Positions 21,485 through 32,055 of a DNA stretch of 64,000 nucleotides are shown here, piece by piece; positions within the stretch are counted from its first letter, which is position 1; each line of letters begins with the position of its first letter. The stretch spans positions 2,728,001-2,792,000 of the forward strand of contig JAUZTG010000048.1 in assembly GCA_030734395.1 (NCBI GenBank), given 5' to 3'. The translations under genes and the position numbers were made by a program. Source of the stretch: Sarocladium kiliense (Eukaryota > Ascomycota > Sordariomycetes > Hypocreales > Sarocladiaceae). Below the pieces are notes generated by a model. That model was not told where the DNA came from, ran no database searches, and was given only the letters and a program-made list of their open reading frames with translations.

Positions 21485-23762
21485 ATGGCGAGCCTTTCCA
21501 AGCTCGTGCTCCCTCGCGATCGCACCGTCAAAAGCATCCTTTCCGACCTCACGCGACTCTATCTCTCGCACAGAACCCGCATCTCACGCGCCGTATGGCT
21601 GACCCTCTTCGTTGCTCTCGCCAACCGCATCCGTCATGCCATCTCCGAACAGAAAGCAGCCTCGGCACGCGATTCGGCGCAGCGGGCTGCACGACGCGGT
21701 ACCACATCGGCCGGTGGTGAAGATGCGCCCAAGAAGAAGGTCGAACTGAACCGAGAGTTCTTCCGAGCTCTGCTACGCCTCATGAAGATCGTCGTGCCTG
21801 GCTGGCGCAGCAAGGAAGCGAGAATGTTGATCAGTCACACCTTCTTCCTTGTGATGAGGACCTTGATCAGTGTGCGGGTCGCGGAGATGGATGGTGCTAT
21901 CGTAAAGGCCCTGGTCAAGGGCAACGGAAAGGAGTTCTTGACCAGGATTGTCTGGTGGATGCTCATCGCAGTACCAGCTACCTTCACTAACTCAATGGTG
22001 TGTTCCTTGCCCATTTTGTTCCGTCGCAAGCGACTGACATCATACAGCTTTCTTACCACCAAGCCGAGCTTTCTCTGAAGTACCGGACGAGACTCACCCA
22101 GTTCATTCACGACAAGTACCTTTCCCAGCTTACGTTTTACGGTATTTCCGCATTAGACGACCGGATAAAGAATGCAGATCAGCTCATTGCTGTCGACGTG
22201 TCCAAGTTCTCGAATAGTTTGGCAGAGTTATACAGCAACCTTGCAAAGCCTATGCTCGATATGGTGAGTCGTTTGATCAGGATCACTTTTCTGTCGACTA
22301 ACACGCAACGCAGACAATCTATACGTATTCATTGTCCAAGAGCGTCGGTGGCGAGGGTGTCGTCTTCATGTCACTTCTAGTACAGCTCTCCGCGAACGTT
22401 ATGCGAGCCCTGACACCGCCATTCGGAAAGTACGTGGCCGACGAAGCGAGGTTAGAAGGAGAATTCCGATTCCAGCACTCTCGCCTCATCGACTACAGTG
22501 AAGAGGTGGCTCTTTACAACGGACATCTCGCAGAGAAGGACACCCTCGACAAGGGCTACTTCACGCTCATCAAGCACGTCAACTACATCCTTCGAAGACG
22601 GTTCTACCACGGTTTCATGGAGGACTTCATCATCAAGTACTTTTGGGGCGCTCTTGGCTTGGTCCTCTGCAGCGCACCTGTCTTTGTCAAGATTCCGGGG
22701 CAGGCTGTCATGAACATGGGAGACCGCACCGAGTCTTTCGTGACGAACAGACGTATGCTCCTTTCGGCATCTGATGCTTTTGGCAGAATCATGTTCTCGT
22801 ACAGAGAAGTCATGGAGCTTGCTGGTTACACTTCTCGTGTGGCATCGCTGCTGGATGTCATGGACGACATTCAGGCTGGTCACTTCGAGAAGAAGCTTGT
22901 CTCGTCATCAGGTACGGATGACAACCAAGCTGTGCTTCAGGGTCGTGGTACAGTGCACGAAAGCAAGGACATCACATTCATTGACGTGTAAGTTGAGTCT
23001 TAGCCTTCTTCACGACTCGTGGCTAATCATTACAGACCGATCATTTCCCCAAACGGTGACGTCCTCGTCAAGGCGCTGTCCTTCTCCCTTAAGGATGGCG
23101 ACCACCTTCTCGTTGTCGGCCCTAATGGCTGCGGCAAGTCATCCCTCTTCCGCATTCTTGGAGGCTTGTGGCCGGTTTACGGCGGCACAGTCTACAAGCC
23201 CCCGTTCAGCGCCATTTTCTACATCCCTCAACGCCCTTACTTGTCTCGTGGCTCTCTGCGCCAGCAGATCATCTATCCCGACTCACTACGTCAGATGCGT
23301 TCACGTGGAGTGACTGACGCAGACCTCCTCGCTATCCTTAAGATCCTCGAGCTGGAGCATCTAATTGACCTCTATGACGAGGGCTGGGATGCCGAGGCCG
23401 AGTGGCGTGACGTCCTCTCCGGCGGTCTCCAGCAGCGCGTCGCTATGGCGCGACTTTTCTACCACCGTCCTCGCTACGCGATTCTCGACGAGTGTACCAG
23501 CAGCGTGACGCTCGAGACGGAGAAAGTCATGTACGATAACGCGAAGGCCCTTGGAATCACACTCATGACGGTCAGCCACAGACGCAGTTTGTGGAAGTAT
23601 CACACACACATTCTTCAGTTCGATGGACAGGGCAACTATATCTTCACGAAACTTGATGCAGACAAGAGGTTGAAGTTGGAGGATGAGAAGGAGGAGCTCG
23701 ATGTGAAGCTGAGACAAGTGCCTGAGTTGGAGAGGAGGATTGCGGAGCTGACGGCTGCTTAA
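21485..23762 (+). CDS. PXA2: Peroxisomal fatty-acyl-CoA ABC half-transporter (ABCD family)
   Basis: Imports long-chain acyl-CoA into peroxisomes for beta-oxidation, usually as a Pxa1-Pxa2 heterodimer. Exons are 21485-21997, 22048-22263, 22314-22987 and 23036-23762, giving 709 aa. The ABC_membrane_2 domain occupies roughly residues 90-390, including the family hallmark region NREFFRALLRLMKIVVPGW and the loop LTFYGISALDDRIKNADQL. The nucleotide-binding domain has Walker A GPNGCGKSS, Q-loop YIPQRPYL, signature LSGGLQQR, Walker B YAILDECTSS and switch His in VSHR. The signature is LSGGL rather than LSGGE, and Walker B ends DECTS as in other ABCD proteins. A Lys/Glu coiled tail closes the protein. 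The assignment to PXA2 rather than PXA1 rests on length and general resemblance only. Confidence 0.93.
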
Positions 23763-24005
23763 GCATGCGAGCGGAAGTGGGTGGTGTATGATACAACATG
23801 ATATACAGCATGGTAGATGGAGAAAGAACAAATAAAGTAAATTGCACTATGCACACCTGAAGCTCAAACACCAGGAAATGCTGGACGCTTTCTTCGTCAG
23901 ATCCCAAGGCTCAGATCAGCCATCCGTGTCCTTGTCTCTCCTTCAGGAATCCAGCAGTGAGTGACGAGGCATAGCGTAAAACCCTCGGCATGAAGATAGC
24001 TGTCT

Positions 24006-25674
24006 TCACAGAGGCCAAGAATCGTCCGTCTTTCTTGCTTCAAGTGCTGCATATCTACGACATAATCAACATACTACATCATAGGGCTAGCTGGATGAAA
24101 AGCTCACCTCTCGTATGTAGCTCTGTCGGCGAGCCCATGTATTTGCCACATATCGAACCTTTGGCCGCATTCTGGGCATGTGATCTCTGCACACACCTTG
24201 CTGTCTATCTGCGTGCGAATTGAAGCCCTCAAACACAGCATACATGTCTGCGGTGGGTGTTGACAGCCGGGCAATGCTTCTTTCTTTGGGAACTTTACAA
24301 GTGGTAGGCTCTCAGCACAAGCAACACAGTTGTAGAAAGCAAGCCCGGAAGATCGGCCCTGCTGCGAATCGGTAGAAGAGTTGGTGCCTGCGGCCTTCCG
24401 ATATCGCTTTCCGAAACTGTGGTTATTGGTCAAGACACGTCGTGGAAGCTCGTCAGAACTAGCATTGCTTACCTAGCATCCAATCTGTCCAGGCCCGTCA
24501 CTTCCACCTCCGTCTGCCCTGTCCCTCTAGGCGTCGTGAAGGCCGTCCATGAAGCTTCCTGATTAGAGCCCGTGGGGTGCTCATTCGCTTCTCTTGCATG
24601 TTGTTGCGGGCCCCAATACCGCCACGGATCAGTAGAGTTACTAATGACTTGACCACTCATTGCGTTTTGTGGCAGGTCTACCAGTAGAGGGTTACCTGAG
24701 GAGACTTGATCAATACTGGGGTTCTCTACTTGCTGCGAGTACCCAGGCAGGACAGGCTCAGGTAACGATGAGCTGTCTAGCGATTCATACGCTGGCGGCA
24801 GGTCATCTCTGGTCCCCTCGGCGTCTTCTCTCCACTCATGCCCGTCCAGGAGCTCTGGAATTTGCCGGTACTGGAAACCTGAAGCTGGCGCAGACTGAGA
24901 GTTATCGTTGGGACGCAAGAGCTGCTCATGAGGATCGCACTCTGTCTCGCCGTCTGCCTCTGCTTCCGGACCGATATTGGAGTCGCACCGCAATGTCGTT
25001 TGCAGATCATCTACACTCGAGCTGAGAGGAGTTAGGATACCCTGGGAATCCGTTTCCTCGTCATCCACGAGCCAGATGCTCTCATCATCGCCTCCAAAGC
25101 CTCGAAGAATGCTTGGGTTGACAGTTCCGTAGTAGAGGTTCGACGCCCTTAGATGATCTTCGATACCCATGGCGGTTACTGGAGAATGGCCAGTGACCCA
25201 TGTACAGTCATCGGCTGCTGGCTCCGACAACTCGACCAGTGGATTGTCGATCAATGTGACTGGGATTTCAACCCTCGGGGGTGTCATTTGAGGCTCAACA
25301 AGTGCTCTCTCGGTTTCAGAACCAGTCTTTGACACCGGTTCTTCCGTCTCGCTCGAAGATGGTAGCAAGTAAGAACAACTTAGACGGCGCTGCTCTTCGC
25401 GAACGCGCCGAAGAAGCTCCTCGAGCTCTTCCAACGATCTTTCTCTCTCGATTTCCAGCCTCCCACTCAGGCTCGATTGGGTCGAGGGTGGTTCGAGACA
25501 CAAAGGCTCATCCTGAGTTATGCCGTCTGGTCGATTGACGATCGGAGACAGAGGTAACGATGTCCGCGACTGTGCCATAGAGGTTTGTCCAGGCTCACTG
25601 CTTGTCGTGTTTCCAGGTTTCAGAACTGTTGCGTTCTTCTTGAATGATCTAAACATGCTTGCCTGGCCGTTCAT
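24006..25674 (-). CDS. RING protein resembling an RBR ligase cut after RING1
   Basis: Three exons, 25674-24473, 24416-24108 and 24054-24006, encode 519 aa. Residues 1-430 are disordered, rich in Ser, Pro, Glu and Asp, with one short Arg/Glu coiled segment (ELEELLRRVREEQRR). Residues 431-484 form a C3HC4-like RING: C431, C434, C452, H454, C459, C462, C481, C484. The spacing and the following WQIHGLADRATYERYAALEAR resemble the helix that links RING1 to IBR in fungal RBR E3 ligases. Here the protein ends four residues after DDSW, and no Cys-rich IBR or RING2 is encoded downstream. It could be a natural RING-only protein or a truncated RBR. The last exon assumes the acceptor ending at 24055; a nearer acceptor would give a different, still short, end. 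Confidence 0.7.
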
Positions 25675-26524
25675 GCGAGCTGCCTAGCAAAGAGGCAGCA
25701 CAAGTGCCTAGGACTTCGAGTGAAGACGTTGGTGGCCTTACGCAGCCGCCCGGTGTTTGAGAATAGCGATGCACATTACCAGAAGCCAACAACTCCCAGG
25801 TCGGTGTGTCCAGCTTGTCTGTAGAAAGCCGCAGCTCTGGAAACACCTATGCGCTTCCTGAGGATTGTTTACAAGCCATGGTCGATACCCAAAGCCGGAG
25901 CTTCCATCGTGGAGTGCAGCAGGCTGCGTGGGTCTGCACGTTCCAACATTGCAGTACAAGCCAAGCGAATGCTTCTGCCTGCATGACGCCCGACCTTCCT
26001 GCATTGTTGTCAAGCCGGTTGCCGCTTTGATACTGCCTGATGGTGGGCCAGGTTGCCTTGCGCCAAAAGGTGCAGAAAGTGTGGATGGTGGCTCAGCCTC
26101 AACCGTACCCATACTTCACTTGAGGTGCTGGCCCAGGCCTCTGACTGAACTGTGATTATGAATCCAATGTCCATGTGCGCTTGCCAGTCACCGGGAAAGC
26201 TCGGCGCAAGTTGTTCCTTACGAACAGCTGCCTTGCCGATGCCGTGATCCTGGTGTCGGTGGCATTGCTGTACTCGCACTATCACTTACATAGTCTCTGC
26301 ACCTGTAACCCTACCAGACGACTCTTGTCATGAAGAGAAGACGTAGAGCACCATCTCACACTTTGACATGTTTCGGGTGGAGAATATATCCGGTGGACTT
26401 AATCATGCATCTCTTGTCTAGATAACACTGAGCTTGTGTGCTTCCAATTTCCTCCCTTCGTATTACACAAAAGTCTGGATCCCTATGGGCTGCTATTACT
26501 CTCTGCCAGCCTTCGTCGGCTTGT
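25675..26524. other. Intergenic
   Basis: Lies between two leftward genes. Small ORFs are present but not convincing. It probably contains the RING-gene promoter and leader. Confidence 0.5.
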
Positions 26525-28289
26525 CTAACCCCAGCGATAGCCCCTTTCTTTGAGAAAGTACAAATGTGATGCAATCGTCCGCTCTCCGCCATCGGAGAAC
26601 TCTTGTCTCGCTTCCTCAGTCCCCCAAGCCACCAATGTTTGCTGCTTCCTCACCACCGTTGGCTCTTTGATGGTATCCCGCTGCCCAACTCGCCGCATGT
26701 AAAGCGCCGGCGTTACCGTACATACGTTTAACAGTCGATGTCCCAACTCCTTGTTTGACGGCTGAGGGTCTAGCCGTGCTAGACTGAAAGCCTTCCGATG
26801 TTGCAGCAGATTGCGACAGTCAAGCTGGTTGAGTGACTCGTAGAACTCTGGTGATGTAGCCAAGCTGCCATCCCGACGCCAAATCATCATGGGGTTCACG
26901 TCGAGGTAGAAATGGTGCGTTGACATCTGCATCTTCTCGTAAAGTTGCATTGCAGGTTGGATGCACACCTCACTCACATCCTCGTAGAAAGCATCCCAGT
27001 CGGCCTTCTTGCAGAGGACTTTGAGCTTGTTCGCCAACTCACTGGTCAGCCGTCTTTTTGTTCGGTCGCGAATCTTCTGGAATTGCGGTGCACTGAGCAG
27101 CGCATTGTACGCTTCGGCCGTCCAATTCCGCACGGAGAACAGATCTATTAATAGTCAATAACACAGCGTGGTGCGTCTCAGGTCTTCGAACATACCTCTT
27201 TTTGGCTCCACGGACACTTGCATGTGCGTTTCCACAAGGCTCAATACTTCTGTGTAGTGATCCAAAGCACCATACAGAATCCTTTGGAAGATGGCATCAT
27301 GGAGATAGCGTAGCACGAGAGCAGCGATGACGTCCTCGTCAGTCTCCGGGAACATAGAAGCGTGTACCAAGTCTGGCTGGGCTTGAAGACTTCTCTTGAA
27401 TGATAGAGTTTCAGCATTGTGCTTCTTCGCCATAGTCAGGACTTGCTGAACGCCTCTCTCATGATCGTCGAGATAAGGTGCCATGAGCTTCTGGACCCAG
27501 TCCTGCACTTTCTCGACCATTTCATCGAATTCCTGCAACATCATCAGCTCTTTGTATGTAGATCACAAATGTGGCTATACCTACACTGCCAATCTCCTCT
27601 GGAGTCAGCTCCTTTCGATAGGGTTGCAAACTGAAGATATGGGATTGCGCATCGTTGAGCTGGTCTCTGAGCAGACGGTTTTGACCTTGAAGGTCCTCGA
27701 CGGCACCCCCAGTCTCTCTTGTTGAGTTTTCCACTGTCTGTTGCTGAAGCTCTTTCATCTCAGTGATCCGTTCGACGGCTCGATCCGCCCTTTCTTCGGC
27801 AATCTGCTTCTCCGTCTTGAGGGCACGGATTGTGGCGCGAAGATTCTGAATCTGGTTTTGCAGAGCTGTCACATCCGGCATAGAGCTTTCATGTGATGTT
27901 TCGAAGGAGGAGGTAGAGAAGGGATTATCGAATACCGGGAAGGCGCTCAAGTAGTCGTCCTCAGAGTCAACACCACCGCTCTTGGGCGAGTCTAGCATCA
28001 CTTGTTGCAACTTTATTGGTGTCATTGAATGATCATCAATATCCACCATTGTGAAAGATATGAGGTCGCTTGTGTCGCTCGCATCGTCAGGGTGGCCGGT
28101 CTCGCGAGCGCCATGAACCGTATGGCCTCCATGGCCCTCACTTCCCTTGGTCTTCTTCAATCGTTCTTGGCCTGACATATCGAACTCCGTCTCCGACTCA
28201 TTCGAATGACGAACAAGTTTGCGCCGAACACCTTCCCTATGTGCGTCGCATGGGCGCATGTCGTCAAGTGAAATCTTGCCTTGGCTCAT
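26525..28289 (-). CDS. Coiled-coil protein of unknown function, 553 aa
   Basis: Three exons, 28289-27585, 27532-27196 and 27144-26525, with phases closing. I do not recognise the family. The N-terminal 150 residues are polar and disordered. A coiled coil of about 65 residues follows (LQNQIQNLRATIRALKTEK, then MKELQQQ and LLRDQLNDAQ). The C-terminal 320 residues are predicted compact and mostly helical, for example EFDEMVEKVQDWVQKLMAPY and VIAALVLRYLHDAIFQRILYG. Aromatic-rich stretches such as HHFYLDVNPMMIWRRDG also occur. A second globular part ends LKERGYRWG. No catalytic motif, signal peptide or membrane segment is visible. It is head-to-head with the Hsp70-like gene across 1.3 kb. Confidence 0.75.
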
Positions 28290-29571
28290 CTCGCGTTCTG
28301 GCGTAAGGTGAGCTCAATGAAAGAGCTTAACACCAACGATCCGACGTCTCGCCAACATAGATCAGAAATTGAGGATGAACGAACGAGAACGTACATAAGG
28401 GAAGCTGAGCCATTCCCAATTGTGACTATTGCCTGTGAGCCTATCCCCAAACATTCGGAGCAAACGCATGCGCCTCGCGAGTGTCTGTGCGAATCTGCCC
28501 ACCCACAACTCTGCCATCCTCCAAGGCTCAAAGTCATGAACAAACCCCAATCGCCAAACTCGATGTATAAGCACACAGCCAAACGGACCAGCCTGTCCCT
28601 GATTGTCCAGGTGGTGTGGGGTTTGGGTAGAAGTGGAAGAAGTGAGGCGGATGCGGCTCAGCACTACGCTAAGCTTCCTTCACTTACAGTTACAGCCGGA
28701 ACTTCTTCGCCCAACTTGCCATATCTAAAGGCCCCCCAACGTCTGGATAATCCGTTCGGTTCTCTATCGCTGGAGACTGTTCAGCCGCATATGCGTTGGC
28801 ATGCCGACTGGGCCGTGTGACCACCTCCGTAGCATCCACTATACGTGGCTGCCTGCATACGGAAGCAACTCCATGCAAACAAAACGCCTGAACCTAGGCT
28901 ATTTGCTCTCTTAGTTATTTGCCCTTTTCGACTGGGCATCTCTCTACGAGCTACGATTATGAGAGTAGTCCAAGACACCGAGAGCTAGCGCAGTAAGTGG
29001 GACGGCCATACAGCCTGCCTCTCTCGCTTACATGGGAGAATGCCTTAGCTGTTGGGTTCCTAGCCATGACCCTACACAAACCACTCAGATCCTTCGAATT
29101 GCACATGACACCAGTGACACCACATCTCGTGCAAGGCTCCGGTGGAAACTGCAGTTCAGAGCCGTCGGTAGCCACCATTCGCAACACTGCCTCACTACAA
29201 ACACCAGGTTTGCAGTCATGCTCCTGAGCTTGGAGGAGAATGGCAAACCTCAGGCTTGATGTCGCCTATCCCTCATCCTAGATTGAATGATATCAAGTGT
29301 TTTGTCTCTGTTTACATTTGGCCAGCTACAATTAGCCTGCCCTGCGCCTCATCCCACAGCTGTCTGCCGTCGGCTTGAAGCATTTACCATCTGGTATAAC
29401 TTGCATCCCAGGCAGACCACAGCTGGGTAAAATCATCTCTTCGATAATCTTGGTTGATAATTCGGAAAGATCCTTGGGTAGTGCCTTGGTTGACCTGACC
29501 GCTGTATAGAGTGTCTTCTGTCACATATTCCACTCAACGACGTTCCCGAGACCACATCACAAGAATTAACC
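28290..29571. other. Intergenic between divergent genes
   Basis: A 1.28-kb divergent promoter region. The ORFs seen in it lack recognisable content. Confidence 0.5.
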
Positions 29572-31474
29572 ATGAACTTCGAGAACCTATCCATATCGGA
29601 GCGCAAGATCATTGTTGGTATCGACTTTGGTACCACCTACTCAGGTGTCGCCTGGGCCGAGACACAGCGACACGATCGAAGAACAACCATCACCTCATGG
29701 CCGATCAGCAAGACCACAAAGGAGGGCGAGTCCTCTGAGAAGGTTCCTACAAAGCTGCGATACACTAGTGGTGAGACGCAATGGGGATTTTCAGTTCCCA
29801 TGACCGTGCCTCAGGACGAGGTCGTGGAGTGGTTTAAGCTGTAAGCTGACCATTAACATCTGCATCGTCGACTCGAAACACCTTGCTAACCTGGCGCAGA
29901 GATCTAGATCCTCAGCTCCAAGCCATGGGAACGTCTGCTTTCTCAGAGCATGCCCGCGGAGGCCGCTCTGCTCTTGACCTCGTCACCGACTTCATCCGCC
30001 TCCTTGGCGAACATCTCATGTACACCCTCAAGGAAAAGCTCGGCGAATCCGTCGTCAAGACCACGCCGTTCGAATACGTAGTCACTGTACCCGCCATTTG
30101 GAGTGATCTTGCAAAGGACAAGACCAAGCAAGCCTGCGAACGAGCACTCAGCCTGTCCGAGAAGGGTGCTCCTGTGCACCTCGTGTCTGAGCCTGAAGCA
30201 GCAGCCATCTACGCACTCCATGGTCTGGATCCTCACGGGTTGAAGGAGCAGGATACGATGGTGGTGGTTGACGCTGGCGGTGGTACCGTTGATCTGATTT
30301 CTTACACAATCACCAGCCTCGAGCCCGTGCTGGAAGTACAAGAGGCCGCCCCTGGCTCCGGCGCTCTCTGTGGCTCAACTTTCCTCAACATGCGTTTTGG
30401 CAAGTTCCTCAAGTCCAAACTCGGCAAGGAGCCTGGGTTCGATGATGAGGTATTGGCTGAGGCGCTCGAGGTCTTTGAGAAAAAGGTCAAACGTCAGCTC
30501 GCCATGACGGCTTCTCCTGACGAAACTTACACCATCCCTGTTGGTGGGCTGCCCAACAATAAAGCTCTTGGTGTGTCCCGCGGTCGCTACTCGCTCAAAG
30601 CAAGCGACTTGACTACAATCTTCGAGCCAGTCATCGCTGAAGTCATTCGTCTCGTCAAGGAGCAAATCTCCACCAGCGGCGTTCCGATTCGCGCGGTGCT
30701 CCTCGTCGGTGGTTTCGGTGCCTCGAACTATCTCAAGGAACGACTTCGCAACGCCGTCGACAAGGACGTCCAGATTCTCCAGCCACCCAATGCATGGCAA
30801 GCAGTCGTCCAAGGAGCTGTCATGAAGGGCCTGGCGAATTGTGCCCCTGACAAGTGGACGACGCTGAAGGTGAAGAATAGGAAGGCGCGGAAGCACTATG
30901 GAATGGAGTGGCGGACTGTCTACGATGAAAAGTTGCACAAGCATCTGTCATCGACGAAGCATTGGTGCGGCATGGATGGTTGCTGGAAGGTCTACAGCAT
31001 GGAATGGTTCATCAAGCGGGTAAGGTCAAACCTTCTTTCCATCCATAGTTCACTTGAATCTGCTGACCACTATCACCAGGGTGATCCAGTCTCTGAGAAC
31101 AAGCCATACTATACCAGCTTTGTCTGGACAGGTCTCGTCAGCCAAGGTCGCATCCGCAAGATCAAGATGTCCATATACGCTGATCAAACGGATCGCGAAG
31201 CACCCGTCGGCCGCGACGAGAACGTCAAACTTCTCGCTCGCGTCGAGGCCGATGTCAGCCACATCCCTGAGTACAAGCTGGCGCGCAGGAAAGGAAGTGA
31301 CGGGGAGTATTATTATGATTTGTCTTGTCAGATCGAGGCTGTCTATCTGTCCGCATCAACAACTTACACTCTCCTTTATAACAGTGAGAACCCCCCAATG
31401 AGACGTTTTGCAGGATGCTTACTGACTCGGTCATAGATCAGCGGTACAACACCGTAACATGCGAGTACGTCTGA
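29572..31474 (+). CDS. Hsp70-like (HSPA12-type) ATPase
   Basis: Four exons, 29572-29840, 29900-31019, 31080-31383 and 31437-31474, encode 576 aa. The actin/Hsp70 ATPase fold is intact: phosphate-1 IVGIDFGTTYSGVAW (residues 14-28), VVTVPAIWS, EPEAAAIYAL, phosphate-2 VVVDAGGGTVDLISY, and the adenosine motif VLLVGGFGASNYLKERL. There is no canonical substrate-binding domain or EEVD end. The C-terminal third (KHYGMEWRTVYDE, GDPVSENKPYY) is what I recall from fungal HSPA12-like proteins, which are often expanded in Pezizomycotina and whose function is mostly unknown. Intron 31020-31079 is 60 nt, in frame and stop-free, so retention would insert 20 residues. The last exon is 38 nt and provides the end RYNTVTCEYV. 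Confidence 0.9.
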
Positions 31475-32055
31475 GATGCCCTGAGGCTGAGGAGCATCAC
31501 AAGTCCCTTCTTTGTACATGACGATCAAGTTATCTTAGCTGCCCAAATAGAGTGGACACCTGTATCTCATCACGAAAGTCATTGTTAGTATAAAATGTGT
31601 GCGAAAACGAAATTGGTATTTGTACTTGGGCCTTGTCGCCCATTCCCCTTCGCACAGATACATGAAAACACATAATGGTATCCAGTCCACCTCAGAACAG
31701 CCTCCCCTTTGCCCTTTCTCCCACCGCCAGGAACATCAGGCTTGGTATCAACAAAAAAGCAGAGAATGCAGCTGAGGCTGTGTGTAGTGTACAGGACTCA
31801 GCGGGCAGAACAAGAAAAAGTAATTACAGAAGAATAGAGATAGGAAATGGAGAAGAAGGGGAAAGCAGTGTTCCATGCTGCTCGCGATGTATGCAGGGGT
31901 GTAAATGTCTGTACGCTCAACGTTTTGTTGCTCCCGCTTCCTGCTTTCTGTTTAAGTTCGCGCTTTCAACCAATACTTCTTCGCGCTTCATCACTTGGCG
32001 TTGAGTCGCCAAATCTCACATTATATCCGGAGAAGTAAGCTCGGAAGTAGTTGTC
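31475..32055. other. Intergenic (convergent 3' flanks)
   Basis: No gene seen between the Hsp70-like gene and the DOCK gene 3' end. Confidence 0.6.
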
